From NCBI GenBank assembly GCA_003258735.1, contig QHME01000006.1:1-64000 (forward strand): DNA of 64,000 nucleotides. Direction: 5' to 3'. Made by a program: the position numbers and the translations under genes. Positions 6,180-15,373 of the stretch are shown piece by piece. The notes under the pieces are model-generated. The model saw only the letters and a list, made by a program, of their open reading frames with translations, had not been told where the DNA came from and did no database searches. The stretch's first letter is position 1; each line of letters opens with the position of its first letter. The DNA comes from Candidatus Melainabacteria bacterium. GTDB lineage: Bacteria; Cyanobacteriota; Vampirovibrionia; Gastranaerophilales; Gastranaerophilaceae.

Positions 6180-8990
6180 ATGGCAGAAAACACTAAATCT
6201 GAGTACAAAAATACTCTAAATTTGCCTCAAACAACATTAGCTATGAGAGCAAATGCCACTGTTAGAGAGTTAGAAATCCAAAAATTTTGGGAAGAAAATA
6301 ATATTTACGAAAAAATGATAGCAGAACGTGATAAAGCAAACTCTTTTGTTTTGCATGATGGACCTCCATACTTGAGTTCTGAAAAAATTCACGTTGGTAC
6401 TGCATTAAATAAAATTTTGAAAGATATTTTAATCAAATATAAATCTCAAAGAGGTTTTTATGCCCCTTATGTTCCAGGGTATGATGGACATGGTTTGCCT
6501 ATTGAAAACGCGGTAGTTAAAAATATCAAAGGTGGACGTCATGCAATTACTGAGGCTGAACTTCGTACTAAATGTCGTGAATTCGCTCACAAAAATTTAA
6601 AAGGTCAAGAAAGCGAATTTAAACGTTTGGGTGTACTTGGAAACTGGGAAAAGCCTTATTTGACAATTAATCCCGAATACGAAGCTGAACAAGTTCGTGT
6701 ATTTGGTGAAATGTACAAAAAAGGTTATATTGAAAAAGGGCTAAAACCTGTATATTGGTGTGCCGCTTGTGAAACTGCACTTGCTGAAGCTGAAGTTGAA
6801 TACGCTGATCATACATCAACATCAATTTATGTAAGATTTAAGTTTGATGAAGATTCTACAGAAAAAATTAATAATAAAATTTTGACAGGAAATACAAAAC
6901 CTGTTTATGCAATTATTTGGACAACAACACCTTGGACAATTCCTTCAAATATGGCTATTTCTATGCACCCAAGATTTGAATATACATTCTTTGAATATAA
7001 AGGTGATGTATATGTTGTAGCCCAAGAACTGTTAAGTTCTTTCTTAAAAGATGTTGAATGGGAAGAATCTGACATCAAGGTTATCGGTTCTTGTGTTGGA
7101 CAAGATTTAGAATTGTTAAATACTAAACATCCGTTAGTTGATAGAAAATCACCTATTATTTTAGGTGAACACGTTACACTTGATGCCGGTACCGGTTCTG
7201 TACACACAGCTCCAGGACATGGTTTAGAGGACTATGAAGTTGGATGTAAATATGGTATTGAAGTATTTTCACCTCTTGATGGTCAAGGAATATGGACTGA
7301 TTCTGTAGGAATTTCTGACCTTGTTGGAGTACCTTATTACAAAGGTAATTCAATGGTTATTGAAATGCTTCAAAAATGTGGTGCACTATTGCAACAACAA
7401 GATATTCAACACAGTTATCCGCATTGTTGGAGATGTAAGAAACCTGTAATTTACAGGGCTACTCCGCAATGGTTTGTAAAAGTTGATAAATTCAGAGATA
7501 AAGCACTTGAGGCTGTTCATAATGTAAAATGGATTCCGGCAAGTGGTGAAAACCGTATTGGAAACATGGTTGAAAGTCGTACAGATTGGTGTATTTCAAG
7601 ACAACGTGCTTGGGGTGTTCCTATCCCTATTTTCTATTGTGAAGATTGTGGCGAAGTAATTTGCTCTGACGAAACAATTGAAAATGTTGCAAAAATATTT
7701 GAAAAAGAAAGCTCTGATGCGTGGGTAAAATATTCTGCAGAAGAACTTCTTCCACAAGGTTTTGTGTGTCCAAAATGCGGAAAGGCTCACTTTAGAAAAG
7801 AAAAAGACATCATGGATGTTTGGTTTGATTCTGGTGTGTCTTGGAGAGCAGTTGTAGAAAAAAGAGCAGATGAATTAGGTCATACCCCTGTTGATATGTA
7901 TTTGGAAGGTTCTGACCAACATAGAGGTTGGTTCCAATCTTCGCTATTAACATCCGTAGCAACTCAAGGAAAAGCTCCTTATAAGCAAGTTCTTACTCAC
8001 GGATTTGTTTTCGGAGAAGATGGACGTAAGATGTCAAAATCTTTGGGCAATTACATAAGACCTGACGATATTATCAAAAACTATGGTGCTGATATTTTGA
8101 GATTATGGGCTGCATCAGTTGATTACAGAAATGATATCAAAATTGGTAACAATATCGTTGGACAATTGACTGAAATTTTTAAAAAAACAAGAAATACCGC
8201 AAGATTTTTGATTGGAAATTTGTTTGATTTTAATCCAGCAATAGACTATGTACAATATGATGAACTTAAAAATATTGACAAATTTGCACTTCACAAATTA
8301 AATAAATTGATTGCCGAAGTAACAGAAGCTTTTGAAAATTATGAGTTTTACAAATATTTCCAATGTCTACAAAACTTTGCCGCAGTTGATTTGAGTTCAT
8401 TTTATCTTGATATTGTAAAAGATAGATTGTATACAGCAGGCAAAAAATCACTTTCTCGTAGGGCTTGTCAGACAGTTCTATTTGAAAACTTGATGGCTTT
8501 GGTTAGAATTTTAGCTCCGGTTATGCCTCACCAAGCAGAAGATATTTGGCAAAATATTCCTGAAGTTCAAAGAGGTGGTTTAATCAGTATTTTGTTGTCT
8601 GATTGGCCTGTTGTAAATGAAAAATGGAACAATGTGCAATTAGAAGAAGATTTCACCAAGATTTTGAAATCTCGTGAAGTTGTTTCACGTGCAATTGAAC
8701 CGTTAAGAGCAGACAAAAAAGTTGGTAGTTCATTAGAAGTTGCAGTATATGTAAAAGCTGATGATGACACTGTATTAAAAGCTAACTCTGCAGATTTGGC
8801 TGATATTTATATTGTATCTCAAGCAACTTTAGCAACAGATGCTCCGTCTGAAGTGTTGAATGAATACTCAGAAGAAGGTTATACCGTTTGGGTGACAAAA
8901 GCTAAAGGCGAAAAATGTACAAGATGTTGGAAATACCGAGAATTGAATGAAGATGGTATTTGTCCTGATTGTGCAGATGCTATTAAGTAA
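6180..8990 (+). CDS. ileS: isoleucyl-tRNA synthetase
   Basis: Class I aminoacyl-tRNA synthetase of 936 residues that charges tRNA-Ile. Visible parts are the N-terminal Rossmann half, the CP1 editing region (TTTPWTIPSNMAI near residue 242), the KMSKS loop (residues 617-621), the anticodon-binding domain, and a C-terminal zinc knuckle (CTRCWKYRELNEDGICPDC). The first signature is unusual: the HIGH motif reads HVGT at residues 71-74, with one extra residue before it compared with the common PPYANGxIHIGH arrangement. The rest is canonical, so the enzyme should still be functional. Two bases downstream of the symporter gene; a hairpin terminator follows. Confidence 0.95.
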   Translation: MAENTKSEYKNTLNLPQTTLAMRANATVRELEIQKFWEENNIYEKMIAERDKANSFVLHDGPPYLSSEKIHVGTALNKILKDILIKYKSQRGFYAPYVPGYDGHGLPIENAVVKNIKGGRHAITEAELRTKCREFAHKNLKGQESEFKRLGVLGNWEKPYLTINPEYEAEQVRVFGEMYKKGYIEKGLKPVYWCAACETALAEAEVEYADHTSTSIYVRFKFDEDSTEKINNKILTGNTKPVYAIIWTTTPWTIPSNMAISMHPRFEYTFFEYKGDVYVVAQELLSSFLKDVEWEESDIKVIGSCVGQDLELLNTKHPLVDRKSPIILGEHVTLDAGTGSVHTAPGHGLEDYEVGCKYGIEVFSPLDGQGIWTDSVGISDLVGVPYYKGNSMVIEMLQKCGALLQQQDIQHSYPHCWRCKKPVIYRATPQWFVKVDKFRDKALEAVHNVKWIPASGENRIGNMVESRTDWCISRQRAWGVPIPIFYCEDCGEVICSDETIENVAKIFEKESSDAWVKYSAEELLPQGFVCPKCGKAHFRKEKDIMDVWFDSGVSWRAVVEKRADELGHTPVDMYLEGSDQHRGWFQSSLLTSVATQGKAPYKQVLTHGFVFGEDGRKMSKSLGNYIRPDDIIKNYGADILRLWAASVDYRNDIKIGNNIVGQLTEIFKKTRNTARFLIGNLFDFNPAIDYVQYDELKNIDKFALHKLNKLIAEVTEAFENYEFYKYFQCLQNFAAVDLSSFYLDIVKDRLYTAGKKSLSRRACQTVLFENLMALVRILAPVMPHQAEDIWQNIPEVQRGGLISILLSDWPVVNEKWNNVQLEEDFTKILKSREVVSRAIEPLRADKKVGSSLEVAVYVKADDDTVLKANSADLADIYIVSQATLATDAPSEVLNEYSEEGYTVWVTKAKGEKCTRCWKYRELNEDGICPDCADAIK

Positions 8991-9007
8991 TAATTTAATA
9001 TTTTATA

Positions 9008-9044
9008 AAAAACAGGTGTCGAAATATTCGGCATCTGTTTTTTA
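9008..9044 (+). terminator. rho-independent terminator after ileS
   Basis: ACAGGTGTCG and CGGCATCTGT form a 10-bp stem, with G-U pairs, around an AAATATT loop, followed by a run of T. Lies 20 bp after the ileS stop. Confidence 0.8.
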
Positions 9045-9108
9045 TTTGGAAATTTCTTCAATAAAGTTTACTTAAATCTTTTTAACATCAATTAAATTTT
9101 CATGTGCA

Positions 9109-9137
9109 TTGATATTGTTTATGTAGTATCTTTAAAT
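9109..9137 (+). promoter_or_regulatory. putative promoter of dnaB
   Basis: TTGATA and TTAAAT are separated by 17 bp, just before the AGAGGTG ribosome site of dnaB. Confidence 0.5.
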
Positions 9138-9152
9138 AAGAGGTGAAAAATC

Positions 9153-10544
9153 ATGCCGGCAATTTCAAAAGATACAAGAAAAAAAGTAGATGAAAGTTTA
9201 ATTCCACAAAATATAGAGGCTGAAGAAGCTGTACTTGGCGCAATTTTAGTTAATCCTGAAACTTTAGCAAAAATTTCTGATACTCTGACTGCTACAAGTT
9301 TTTACAAACCTGCGCATAGACATATTTATGAAGCAATGTTGCAGCTGTTTAATAACAATGACCCAATAGACATTGTTTCTGTTTCAGATGTTCTTAATTA
9401 CAACGGCAAGCTTGAAACTGTCGGAGGTCGAGCATATATCAACGATTTGGTAGAAAACACAATTACTACTGCTAACATTGCTTATTTCGCAAAAATAATT
9501 CAAGAAAAAGCAGTCAAAAGAGCTTTAATCAATGCCGGTTCCGAAATTGTAAGTAAAGGGTATGATTTAGAACCGAGCGACAGGTCTTTAGAACAAGCAG
9601 AAAAATTGATTTTTGATATAGGTTCAAGCAAGGCTACTGCAGACCTTAAACACGTAAAAGATTTGGTGCTTGATACTTGGGACAGTATTGAATATCGTTA
9701 TAATCACAAAGACGAGCTTTCAGGTTTGAGAACAGATTTTACCGAGCTTGATACAATGATGAGCGGTTTACATAGGTCAGATTTGATTATCCTTGCAGCT
9801 CGTCCAGCGATGGGAAAAACTGCATTTGCACTAAATATTGCACAAAATGTTGCGATTAAAGAAAATGTTCCTGTTTGTATATTCTCTCTTGAAATGTCAG
9901 CTTCTCAGTTGGTACAGAGAATGTTGTGTTCTTATGCCGAAGTAGATGCTCAAAGACTAAAAACCGGTAATATGCTCCAACAAGATTTGGAAAAACTTGC
10001 AATGGCTATGAACGATTTTAGCCAAGCTCCAATCTATATTGATGATACGAGTGGGTGTACATTGACAGATATTCGTACAAAATGTCGCAGATTAAAAACT
10101 CAGCAGAAAGATTTAGGCTTAATTGTAATCGACTATTTGCAATTGATGGAAGGCGGTGGAAAAGATGACCGTTTGCAACAAATCTCTGCAATATCAAGAG
10201 GTTTGAAAATTTTGGCAAAAGAACTTGATGTCCCAATTATTACATTATCTCAGTTGTCTCGTGCTGTAGAAGGTCGTAATGATAAACGACCGATGCTTTC
10301 AGATTTGCGTGAATCAGGTTCAATCGAACAAGATGCCGACATCGTAATATTTATTTATCGTGAAGATTACTATAATAAAGGCGAAACTGAAGAAGAAGAA
10401 AACGTAAAAGCATCATCAAAAGGTTTGTCTGAAATTATTATCGCAAAACACAGAAACGGTCCTGTTGGAACAGTTAAACTTCTATTCCAAGGAAACATTA
10501 CAAAATTCAAAAATCCGATTGACCAAGCTTTTGATGCGTTTTAA
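9153..10544 (+). CDS. dnaB: replicative DNA helicase DnaB
   Basis: A hexameric 5'-3' helicase of the replication fork (463 residues, typical length). The N-terminal DnaB domain starts at IPQNIEAEEAVLGAILVNPE and carries the primase-interacting helices. The RecA-like C-terminal domain has Walker A RPAMGKTAF at about residues 217-225, the Walker B region LGLIVIDYLQLM, the SQLSRAVE segment and the terminal arginine-finger region HRNGPVGT. ATG preceded by AGAGGTG. Its last four bases overlap the end of the convergent gene at 10541. No intein or frameshift is seen. Confidence 0.95.
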   Translation: MPAISKDTRKKVDESLIPQNIEAEEAVLGAILVNPETLAKISDTLTATSFYKPAHRHIYEAMLQLFNNNDPIDIVSVSDVLNYNGKLETVGGRAYINDLVENTITTANIAYFAKIIQEKAVKRALINAGSEIVSKGYDLEPSDRSLEQAEKLIFDIGSSKATADLKHVKDLVLDTWDSIEYRYNHKDELSGLRTDFTELDTMMSGLHRSDLIILAARPAMGKTAFALNIAQNVAIKENVPVCIFSLEMSASQLVQRMLCSYAEVDAQRLKTGNMLQQDLEKLAMAMNDFSQAPIYIDDTSGCTLTDIRTKCRRLKTQQKDLGLIVIDYLQLMEGGGKDDRLQQISAISRGLKILAKELDVPIITLSQLSRAVEGRNDKRPMLSDLRESGSIEQDADIVIFIYREDYYNKGETEEEENVKASSKGLSEIIIAKHRNGPVGTVKLLFQGNITKFKNPIDQAFDAF

Positions 10545-10984
10545 TCCTCATCATCATCTGATATGTATTTTGTAACCTTGCAAACATCTGGACGATTTTG
10601 AATATAATTATTCATTTTGTTTTGTAATCTGTTAGCTGCACCGGAATCGGTTGTGGCAGATGTCATTAATTTGGCTAATTCTACACGTTGTTCCTGAGTA
10701 AAAGCGCATTCAACTTTTAGAACAACCTGACCTGCTTCTTGACAATAGACTTCTGATTTTGTTGCACATTTTCCACCACGAATACCGAGAACGGTTTCTG
10801 TCGTTGTCAAATGTACGGTATAATGTTCCTGATTTGATGACATAGTTGTTGAATAATTTTCGCTAAATGCGCCACAAACTTCAAGTCTATGTGCATATTG
10901 AGCAGAATAGGTCTTTTTCATAGCAGAAATTCCAATTCCACTAAAACCTATAATCAAGAGAGAAATTATTAACAACTTTTTCAT
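10541..10984 (-). CDS. small secreted cysteine-containing protein
   Basis: A 147-residue protein with an N-terminal signal peptide (KK, then a hydrophobic run of about 15 residues ending ...GISA near residue 21). The mature part has a cysteine layout C(GAFSE) ... GGKC ... VECAFTQEQ ... VCKV. The same order of cysteines and the xCxFTxxQ motif occur in the secreted proteins at 53451 and 54109, so these are probably members of one exported, disulphide-bonded family. Function unknown. Ends in an acidic tail (DDDED). Its stop overlaps the end of dnaB on the other strand. Confidence 0.7.
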   Translation of the reverse strand: MKKLLIISLLIIGFSGIGISAMKKTYSAQYAHRLEVCGAFSENYSTTMSSNQEHYTVHLTTTETVLGIRGGKCATKSEVYCQEAGQVVLKVECAFTQEQRVELAKLMTSATTDSGAANRLQNKMNNYIQNRPDVCKVTKYISDDDED

Positions 10985-11061
10985 TCGACTATATCCTCAT
11001 AAAAATTTTATCTGATATTCTATTATAACTTTTTTTGAGAATTGATACAAGTCTTGTTAGA

Positions 11062-11089
11062 TTGCTTTTTCTAAAAAAGGTACTATAAT
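11062..11089 (+). promoter_or_regulatory. promoter of the CDF transporter gene
   Basis: TTGCTT and a perfect TATAAT are spaced by 16 bp; the start codon follows 28 bp later with an AAGAGGTGA ribosome site. Confidence 0.6.
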
Positions 11090-11116
11090 ATAGTGATGAG
11101 TAAGAGGTGACATTTT

Positions 11117-12007
11117 ATGGATATCACAAAACAAAAAAAGTATGCTGCAGCATTATCAATAATCTCAAATTCTGTGATTATTGTGTTTAAATTTATTGTT
11201 GGGATAATTTCAGGTAGTATAAGTATTATATCTGAAGCCATACACTCATTGAGTGATTTTCTGGCATCTGTTCTGACCTTTTTTGCAGTGATTAAATCGG
11301 CTGAACCTGCTGACAAGACTCATCCTTTTGGGCATGGTAAATATGAAGATATGTCAGGGTTTATTGAAGGCGGTTTAATTGTTTTTGCAGCTTTATTTAT
11401 TATTTTTGAGGCTGTAAAGAAAATGCTTGCACCAACACCGGCAGAGATGGATACAACTTTGGGTATGGTTGTAATGGGGCTAGCTGTTGTTATGAATATT
11501 GTTGTTAGTTCAGTTTTGTTCCATGTTGCAAAAAAATCCGACTCCGTATCATTATATGCCGATGCAGAACACCTGAGAACAGATGTATTATCATCTTTAG
11601 GCGTATTTGCAGGTTTGTTGATTATCAAATTGACAGGCATTTATATTTTGGATTCAATTGTTGCAATTGTTGTAGCCCTTGTGATTTTAAAAGCTGGTTT
11701 TTCTGTTTCTAAAAATTCAATGAATGACTTGCTGGATTGTTCTCTACCTGAAAAAGATTTAAATGAACTTAGAACCTTTTTGAATTCATATAAATCCAAA
11801 GGAATTATTGATTATAAAAATCTAAGAGCACGCAGACTAGGTCCTCACAAAAATGTAGAATTAACTTTGATATTTCCAAATGAGATGTCAATCTATGACT
11901 GTCACAAAATTTGCGATCTTATTGAAGTTGATATGGCATCAAAATTTGGAGATATTTCGGCAAGTATTCACCTTGAACCTGAATGTATAGACGCTGTTTC
12001 TAATTAA
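11117..12007 (+). CDS. cation diffusion facilitator family transporter
   Basis: A 296-residue inner-membrane metal exporter of the CDF family (Zn/Fe/Mn/Co for protons). Six transmembrane helices fit residues about 10-190. Metal-site motifs are H43-x3-D47 (HSLSD) in helix II and H152-x3-D156 (HLRTD) in helix V. The loop HPFGHGKYE is the usual cytosolic histidine segment after helix II. The C-terminal cytoplasmic domain carries LTLIFPNEMSIYDCHKICD. The His/Asp rather than Asp/Asp combination leaves metal preference open. Its last eight bases overlap the end of the convergent gene at 12000. Confidence 0.9.
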   Translation: MDITKQKKYAAALSIISNSVIIVFKFIVGIISGSISIISEAIHSLSDFLASVLTFFAVIKSAEPADKTHPFGHGKYEDMSGFIEGGLIVFAALFIIFEAVKKMLAPTPAEMDTTLGMVVMGLAVVMNIVVSSVLFHVAKKSDSVSLYADAEHLRTDVLSSLGVFAGLLIIKLTGIYILDSIVAIVVALVILKAGFSVSKNSMNDLLDCSLPEKDLNELRTFLNSYKSKGIIDYKNLRARRLGPHKNVELTLIFPNEMSIYDCHKICDLIEVDMASKFGDISASIHLEPECIDAVSN

Positions 12008-13325
12008 ATTTTGATAAATATTTTATCAGTTTTTGCAGGTTTTTGTTCCATCCGCTATGCCAGTTTTTTATAATTACATCAGCAGGAGTAAGTCCGCACA
12101 TTGTATATTCTTTTATCGCGTCAAGGAACAATTCCTCGCCTGTTTGTTCTTCTTTAAGAGATTTTTCGGCAATTTTAATTATTTCTTTTGCATAATCAAG
12201 AACTTTGCCTTTTTTGATACGGGAATGCAAAGCGTTGCGCGGAACATTGTATCGTAACTCTGAAAAATCTTTGTATTGCAAGTGTTTAAATAGCTCCTCA
12301 CATTCAGCCATAGCACTGTTGCTATAAAGAATTCCTTTATAAATAGCTAAAATAGCATATTTCAAATCGCCACCAACGCAATCTTGGTTTCTGATTTCAA
12401 TAAAATTTCGTAATCTGATATCAGGAAAATACAAATTTGAATGGAGTTCATAATCTTCTAAAGTCGCTTGTGCTCCTTCAAAGTCTTTTTGCAGAAATTC
12501 TTCAAATGTAATATCACCGTTTACTTCAAATTGCAGGTTATTGCGTTGAATAAATATCATTGGAGATTTTAATACACAGTCTATATAATCTTCAAATGAA
12601 AATTCTTCACTTATTTTTCCGGCAAAGCCACATCTGTCATTATCTGTATTGAGCCAAGCAAGAGCTCTAAATGATTTATAGCCTGTATCAACACCGCCTC
12701 TGATTGGAGAATTGGCAAACATTGCTGTCATAAACGGAGAAAGCTTATTTGCGAGTTTAAATTTTCGCATAGCGTCTTCTTCTGATTTGAAATCTATACA
12801 GCACTGGATACCGGCAGTTTCGCGCATCATAACATCTGCTAAAATACCCCATAAATATTTTGCCATAATTTTATATCTGCGCTTTGGTATCAAATTTATT
12901 GATTTATAAGTATTTAACGGAGAAACCCCATAATTAAGTAAAGTGAAATTCATTCTTTGGACAATTGGTTCAATCAAAGCGTTGAGGTTATCAATTTTCT
13001 TTTTTAGTTCAAAAATTGTACGTTCTGGTTTTGCACTAATTTCTACCTGACACCCAGGTTCTAGAGTAATTGTGTCGTGTTTATGTTTTAGTCCGATGAT
13101 ATTTTTGTTATCTGTTATATAGTCCCAAGTTTCTTCTTTCGCAAAATTTTCTAAAAAGTTTTTAATACCAAATTCGCTCCAGTAATCCACTGTATTGAAT
13201 GAACTACATGAGATAGGCAATCTTTCGTATTCCATACCTATAGTAAAATCTTCTGGTCGCTTATAACCTTTTGTATATAGTTTTAAAATCTCATCTTTTG
13301 CTAATTTTTGTTTTAAATTAAGCAT
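12000..13325 (-). CDS. glutamate-cysteine ligase, GCS2 family
   Basis: A 441-residue ATP-dependent carboxylate-amine ligase of the GCS2 type (plant/alphaproteobacterial GshA and EgtA relatives), expected to join glutamate and cysteine as gamma-glutamylcysteine. Signatures are IGMEYERLPIS near residue 28 (the ATP/Mg-binding IGxExE region), TLEPGCQVEISAKPE near residue 86, MMRETAGIQCCIDF and FANSPIRGG. No glutathione synthetase or ergothioneine gene lies nearby, so the end product (gamma-glutamylcysteine, glutathione or another thiol) is open. Preceded by AAAAGGGGAGGGGC just before the ATG, a strong ribosome site. Confidence 0.82.
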   Translation of the reverse strand: MLNLKQKLAKDEILKLYTKGYKRPEDFTIGMEYERLPISCSSFNTVDYWSEFGIKNFLENFAKEETWDYITDNKNIIGLKHKHDTITLEPGCQVEISAKPERTIFELKKKIDNLNALIEPIVQRMNFTLLNYGVSPLNTYKSINLIPKRRYKIMAKYLWGILADVMMRETAGIQCCIDFKSEEDAMRKFKLANKLSPFMTAMFANSPIRGGVDTGYKSFRALAWLNTDNDRCGFAGKISEEFSFEDYIDCVLKSPMIFIQRNNLQFEVNGDITFEEFLQKDFEGAQATLEDYELHSNLYFPDIRLRNFIEIRNQDCVGGDLKYAILAIYKGILYSNSAMAECEELFKHLQYKDFSELRYNVPRNALHSRIKKGKVLDYAKEIIKIAEKSLKEEQTGEELFLDAIKEYTMCGLTPADVIIKNWHSGWNKNLQKLIKYLSKFN

Positions 13326-13461
13326 GCCCCTCCCCTTTTCGATAATAATTATAACATTATTTAAAATATCAAATAATACATTGTAAACATTTAGCCGACA
13401 GGATAGATTTTGAAAATTATATTTATTTACCCAAAATTGTGTGTGTGATAAGATAAAACCT

Positions 13462-14310
13462 ATGATGAATTACTTTGAACGCGCAAAATTTTTTAGAACA
13501 AAAAAACGTCTTGGTCAAAATTTTCTTGTAGATGGTGAAGTTATCCAAGATATTATTGAGTATGCAAATATTTCAACTGAAGATACAGTTGTAGAAATTG
13601 GTCCTGGGGTTGGATTTGTAACAGAACAACTTGTAAAATATGCAAAAAAAGTTATTGCAATTGAGCTAGATGAAGAGGCTATAAAAGAACTCAAAAAACT
13701 AAATGCTCCAAACTTGGAAATAATCCATAATGATATTCTTAAAACCGATTTATCAACCTTGACAGATGGGGATTTTAAAGTTGTTGCAAATATTCCGTAT
13801 TATATTACAAGTCCGATTATTGCACATTTGTTAGGGGAAGTTGATGATTTGAACAATAAAAACCGCAACAAAATTAAAGATATAATTTTGATGGTGCAAG
13901 AAGAAGTTGCAAGGCGTATGGTTGCGGATGAAAATTCTCCGAACAAGCAATACGGTTTGTTGTCAATTTTGTCTCAATTTTGGGCAGATGTTGAAATTTT
14001 GCGTCTTGTGGGTAGAAAATGTTTTTATCCTGCACCAAAAGTTAATTCTGCACTTGTAAAATTGGATGTCCGAAAAGAACCTAAAATAAAGCTTTCTGAT
14101 TATTCTTATTTTAGAAGAACAGTAAAAGCAGGATTTGCTCAAAGAAGAAAAAATATCAAAAATTGCTTGTTAAATGGCGGATTTTTGCGTGAAAATGTTG
14201 TAAAAGCACTTGAGACTATCGGAGTTGACGAAAATACCAGAGGAGAAAAACTCTCAATTGAAACTTTTGGAAAATTATCAGAGGCTCTCTTGGCATCGGA
14301 GGAAAAATAA
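13462..14310 (+). CDS. rsmA: 16S rRNA dimethyladenosine transferase
   Basis: The RsmA/KsgA methyltransferase, which dimethylates two adjacent adenines near the 3' end of 16S rRNA during 30S assembly. Canonical motifs are KKRLGQNFLVD at the N terminus, SAM-binding VEIGPGVGFVTEQL, and the catalytic NIPYYITSP. About 282 residues, normal. A GTG at 13441 is in frame but the tandem ATGs at 13462/13465 fit known N termini better; no clear ribosome site is seen and an AT-rich -10-like GATAAGAT ends about eight bases upstream. ispE follows with no gap, an arrangement found in other bacteria. Confidence 0.93.
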   Translation: MMNYFERAKFFRTKKRLGQNFLVDGEVIQDIIEYANISTEDTVVEIGPGVGFVTEQLVKYAKKVIAIELDEEAIKELKKLNAPNLEIIHNDILKTDLSTLTDGDFKVVANIPYYITSPIIAHLLGEVDDLNNKNRNKIKDIILMVQEEVARRMVADENSPNKQYGLLSILSQFWADVEILRLVGRKCFYPAPKVNSALVKLDVRKEPKIKLSDYSYFRRTVKAGFAQRRKNIKNCLLNGGFLRENVVKALETIGVDENTRGEKLSIETFGKLSEALLASEEK

Positions 14311-15120
14311 TTGAAAAAATCGATAAAAATTCAATGCCCGGCTAAGATAAATTTAGATTTAAAAGTTGTAAATAAACGTCCTGATGGTTTTCATAATATT
14401 GAGAGTGTTATGCAGACAGTAAGTTTGTATGATTATCTTACTATTACTGTCAAAAAGTCCGACAAAACAGAAGTTATTTTGAGTGGAAACAGCACAGAAA
14501 TTCCGTATAACGAAAAAAATATTGTCTATAAAGCCGTTGAACTGTTCCTAAAAACTTGTGTAAAAGAACCTCAACATGTTGATATTTATATAGACAAAAG
14601 CATTCCGGTATCAGCAGGTTTGGCAGGTGGAAGCACAAATGGTGCCGGTACATTTTTCGGATTGAATAAGATTTTTGGAAATATTTTATCTAATGACAAG
14701 CTTCACGAGCTTTGCGCTCAATTAGGTTCAGATTTGAATTTCTGTCTAAAAGGCGGCTGTATGCAAACTCATGGGCGCGGAGAGGTTTTAAGCGATTCTG
14801 AATACAAAAAACAAACAGTGAATTTAATTAAGCCAATTAAACTTGGAATTTCTGCTAAAGAGGCTTATACAAAATTTTCAGAAAAAATTAAAAATAGTGT
14901 AGATATTGACTCTCGTGCCAATTATGTAAATGATTTAGAATGGGCACTAATCAATGATTATCCTGAACTCCAACATATAAAAGCAAAATATCCGACAGCT
15001 ATTATGACAGGCTCTGGGTCTACTTATTTTTCATTAGACGCATCTTTTGAACAAGAAGAAGGTTATTGGGTGAAAAATGGGCTTGAAACAACGGAATTTG
15101 GTGTTGCTGTTGTTGAGTAA
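14311..15120 (+). CDS. ispE: 4-diphosphocytidyl-2-C-methyl-D-erythritol kinase
   Basis: GHMP-family kinase of the MEP isoprenoid pathway. It phosphorylates the 2-hydroxyl of CDP-methylerythritol. The start MKKSIKIQCPAKINLDLKV is typical, the ATP-binding motif PVSAGLAGGSTNGAG is the GHMP glycine loop (usual form PxGAGLGGGSSDAA), and MTGSGSTYF is the third GHMP motif. 269 residues, slightly short for the family. TTG start at 14311 directly follows the rsmA stop, with GGAGGA seven bases before it. A second MEP-pathway gene, dxr, lies on the opposite strand about 250 bp away. Confidence 0.92.
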   Translation: MKKSIKIQCPAKINLDLKVVNKRPDGFHNIESVMQTVSLYDYLTITVKKSDKTEVILSGNSTEIPYNEKNIVYKAVELFLKTCVKEPQHVDIYIDKSIPVSAGLAGGSTNGAGTFFGLNKIFGNILSNDKLHELCAQLGSDLNFCLKGGCMQTHGRGEVLSDSEYKKQTVNLIKPIKLGISAKEAYTKFSEKIKNSVDIDSRANYVNDLEWALINDYPELQHIKAKYPTAIMTGSGSTYFSLDASFEQEEGYWVKNGLETTEFGVAVVE

Positions 15121-15145
15121 AATATTAAGTCGTCATTCTTAGTAG

Positions 15146-15170
15146 GTCGGCTTTACCAAGCCGACATTTT
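15146..15170 (+). terminator. rho-independent terminator after ispE
   Basis: GTCGGCTT (15146-15153) and AAGCCGAC (15158-15165) form an eight-bp stem with loop TACC, followed by ATTTTTA. Confidence 0.8.
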
Positions 15171-15360
15171 TAGTGGTGGGCTATCGTCTGTTCCCTCGCC
15201 CCTTGAGGAACACTAGTCGAACCAACGAGCTATGCGAGTTGAGAGAGCCTGAGTGCCGTAAGGCTGAAGGTTATGGTGAGGGGTGTTCGGTTAGAGATTC
15301 TGAATAGCAAGAAAATTTTGTGTTCATCCTTCACGCAAATTTTCTAAGCTTTCAGAATGA
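15171..15360. repeat. degenerate intergenic repeat region
   Basis: No coding signal. The stretch contains fragments of common palindromic intergenic elements: CCCTCGCCCCTTGAGG matched later by GGTGAGGGGTGTTCGG, and TTAGAGATTCTGAA matched by TTTCAGAATGAC close to the dxr stop. Read as decayed repeat elements, possibly serving as a terminator for dxr. Confidence 0.45.
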
Positions 15361-15373
15361 CAAATATGTTTAA

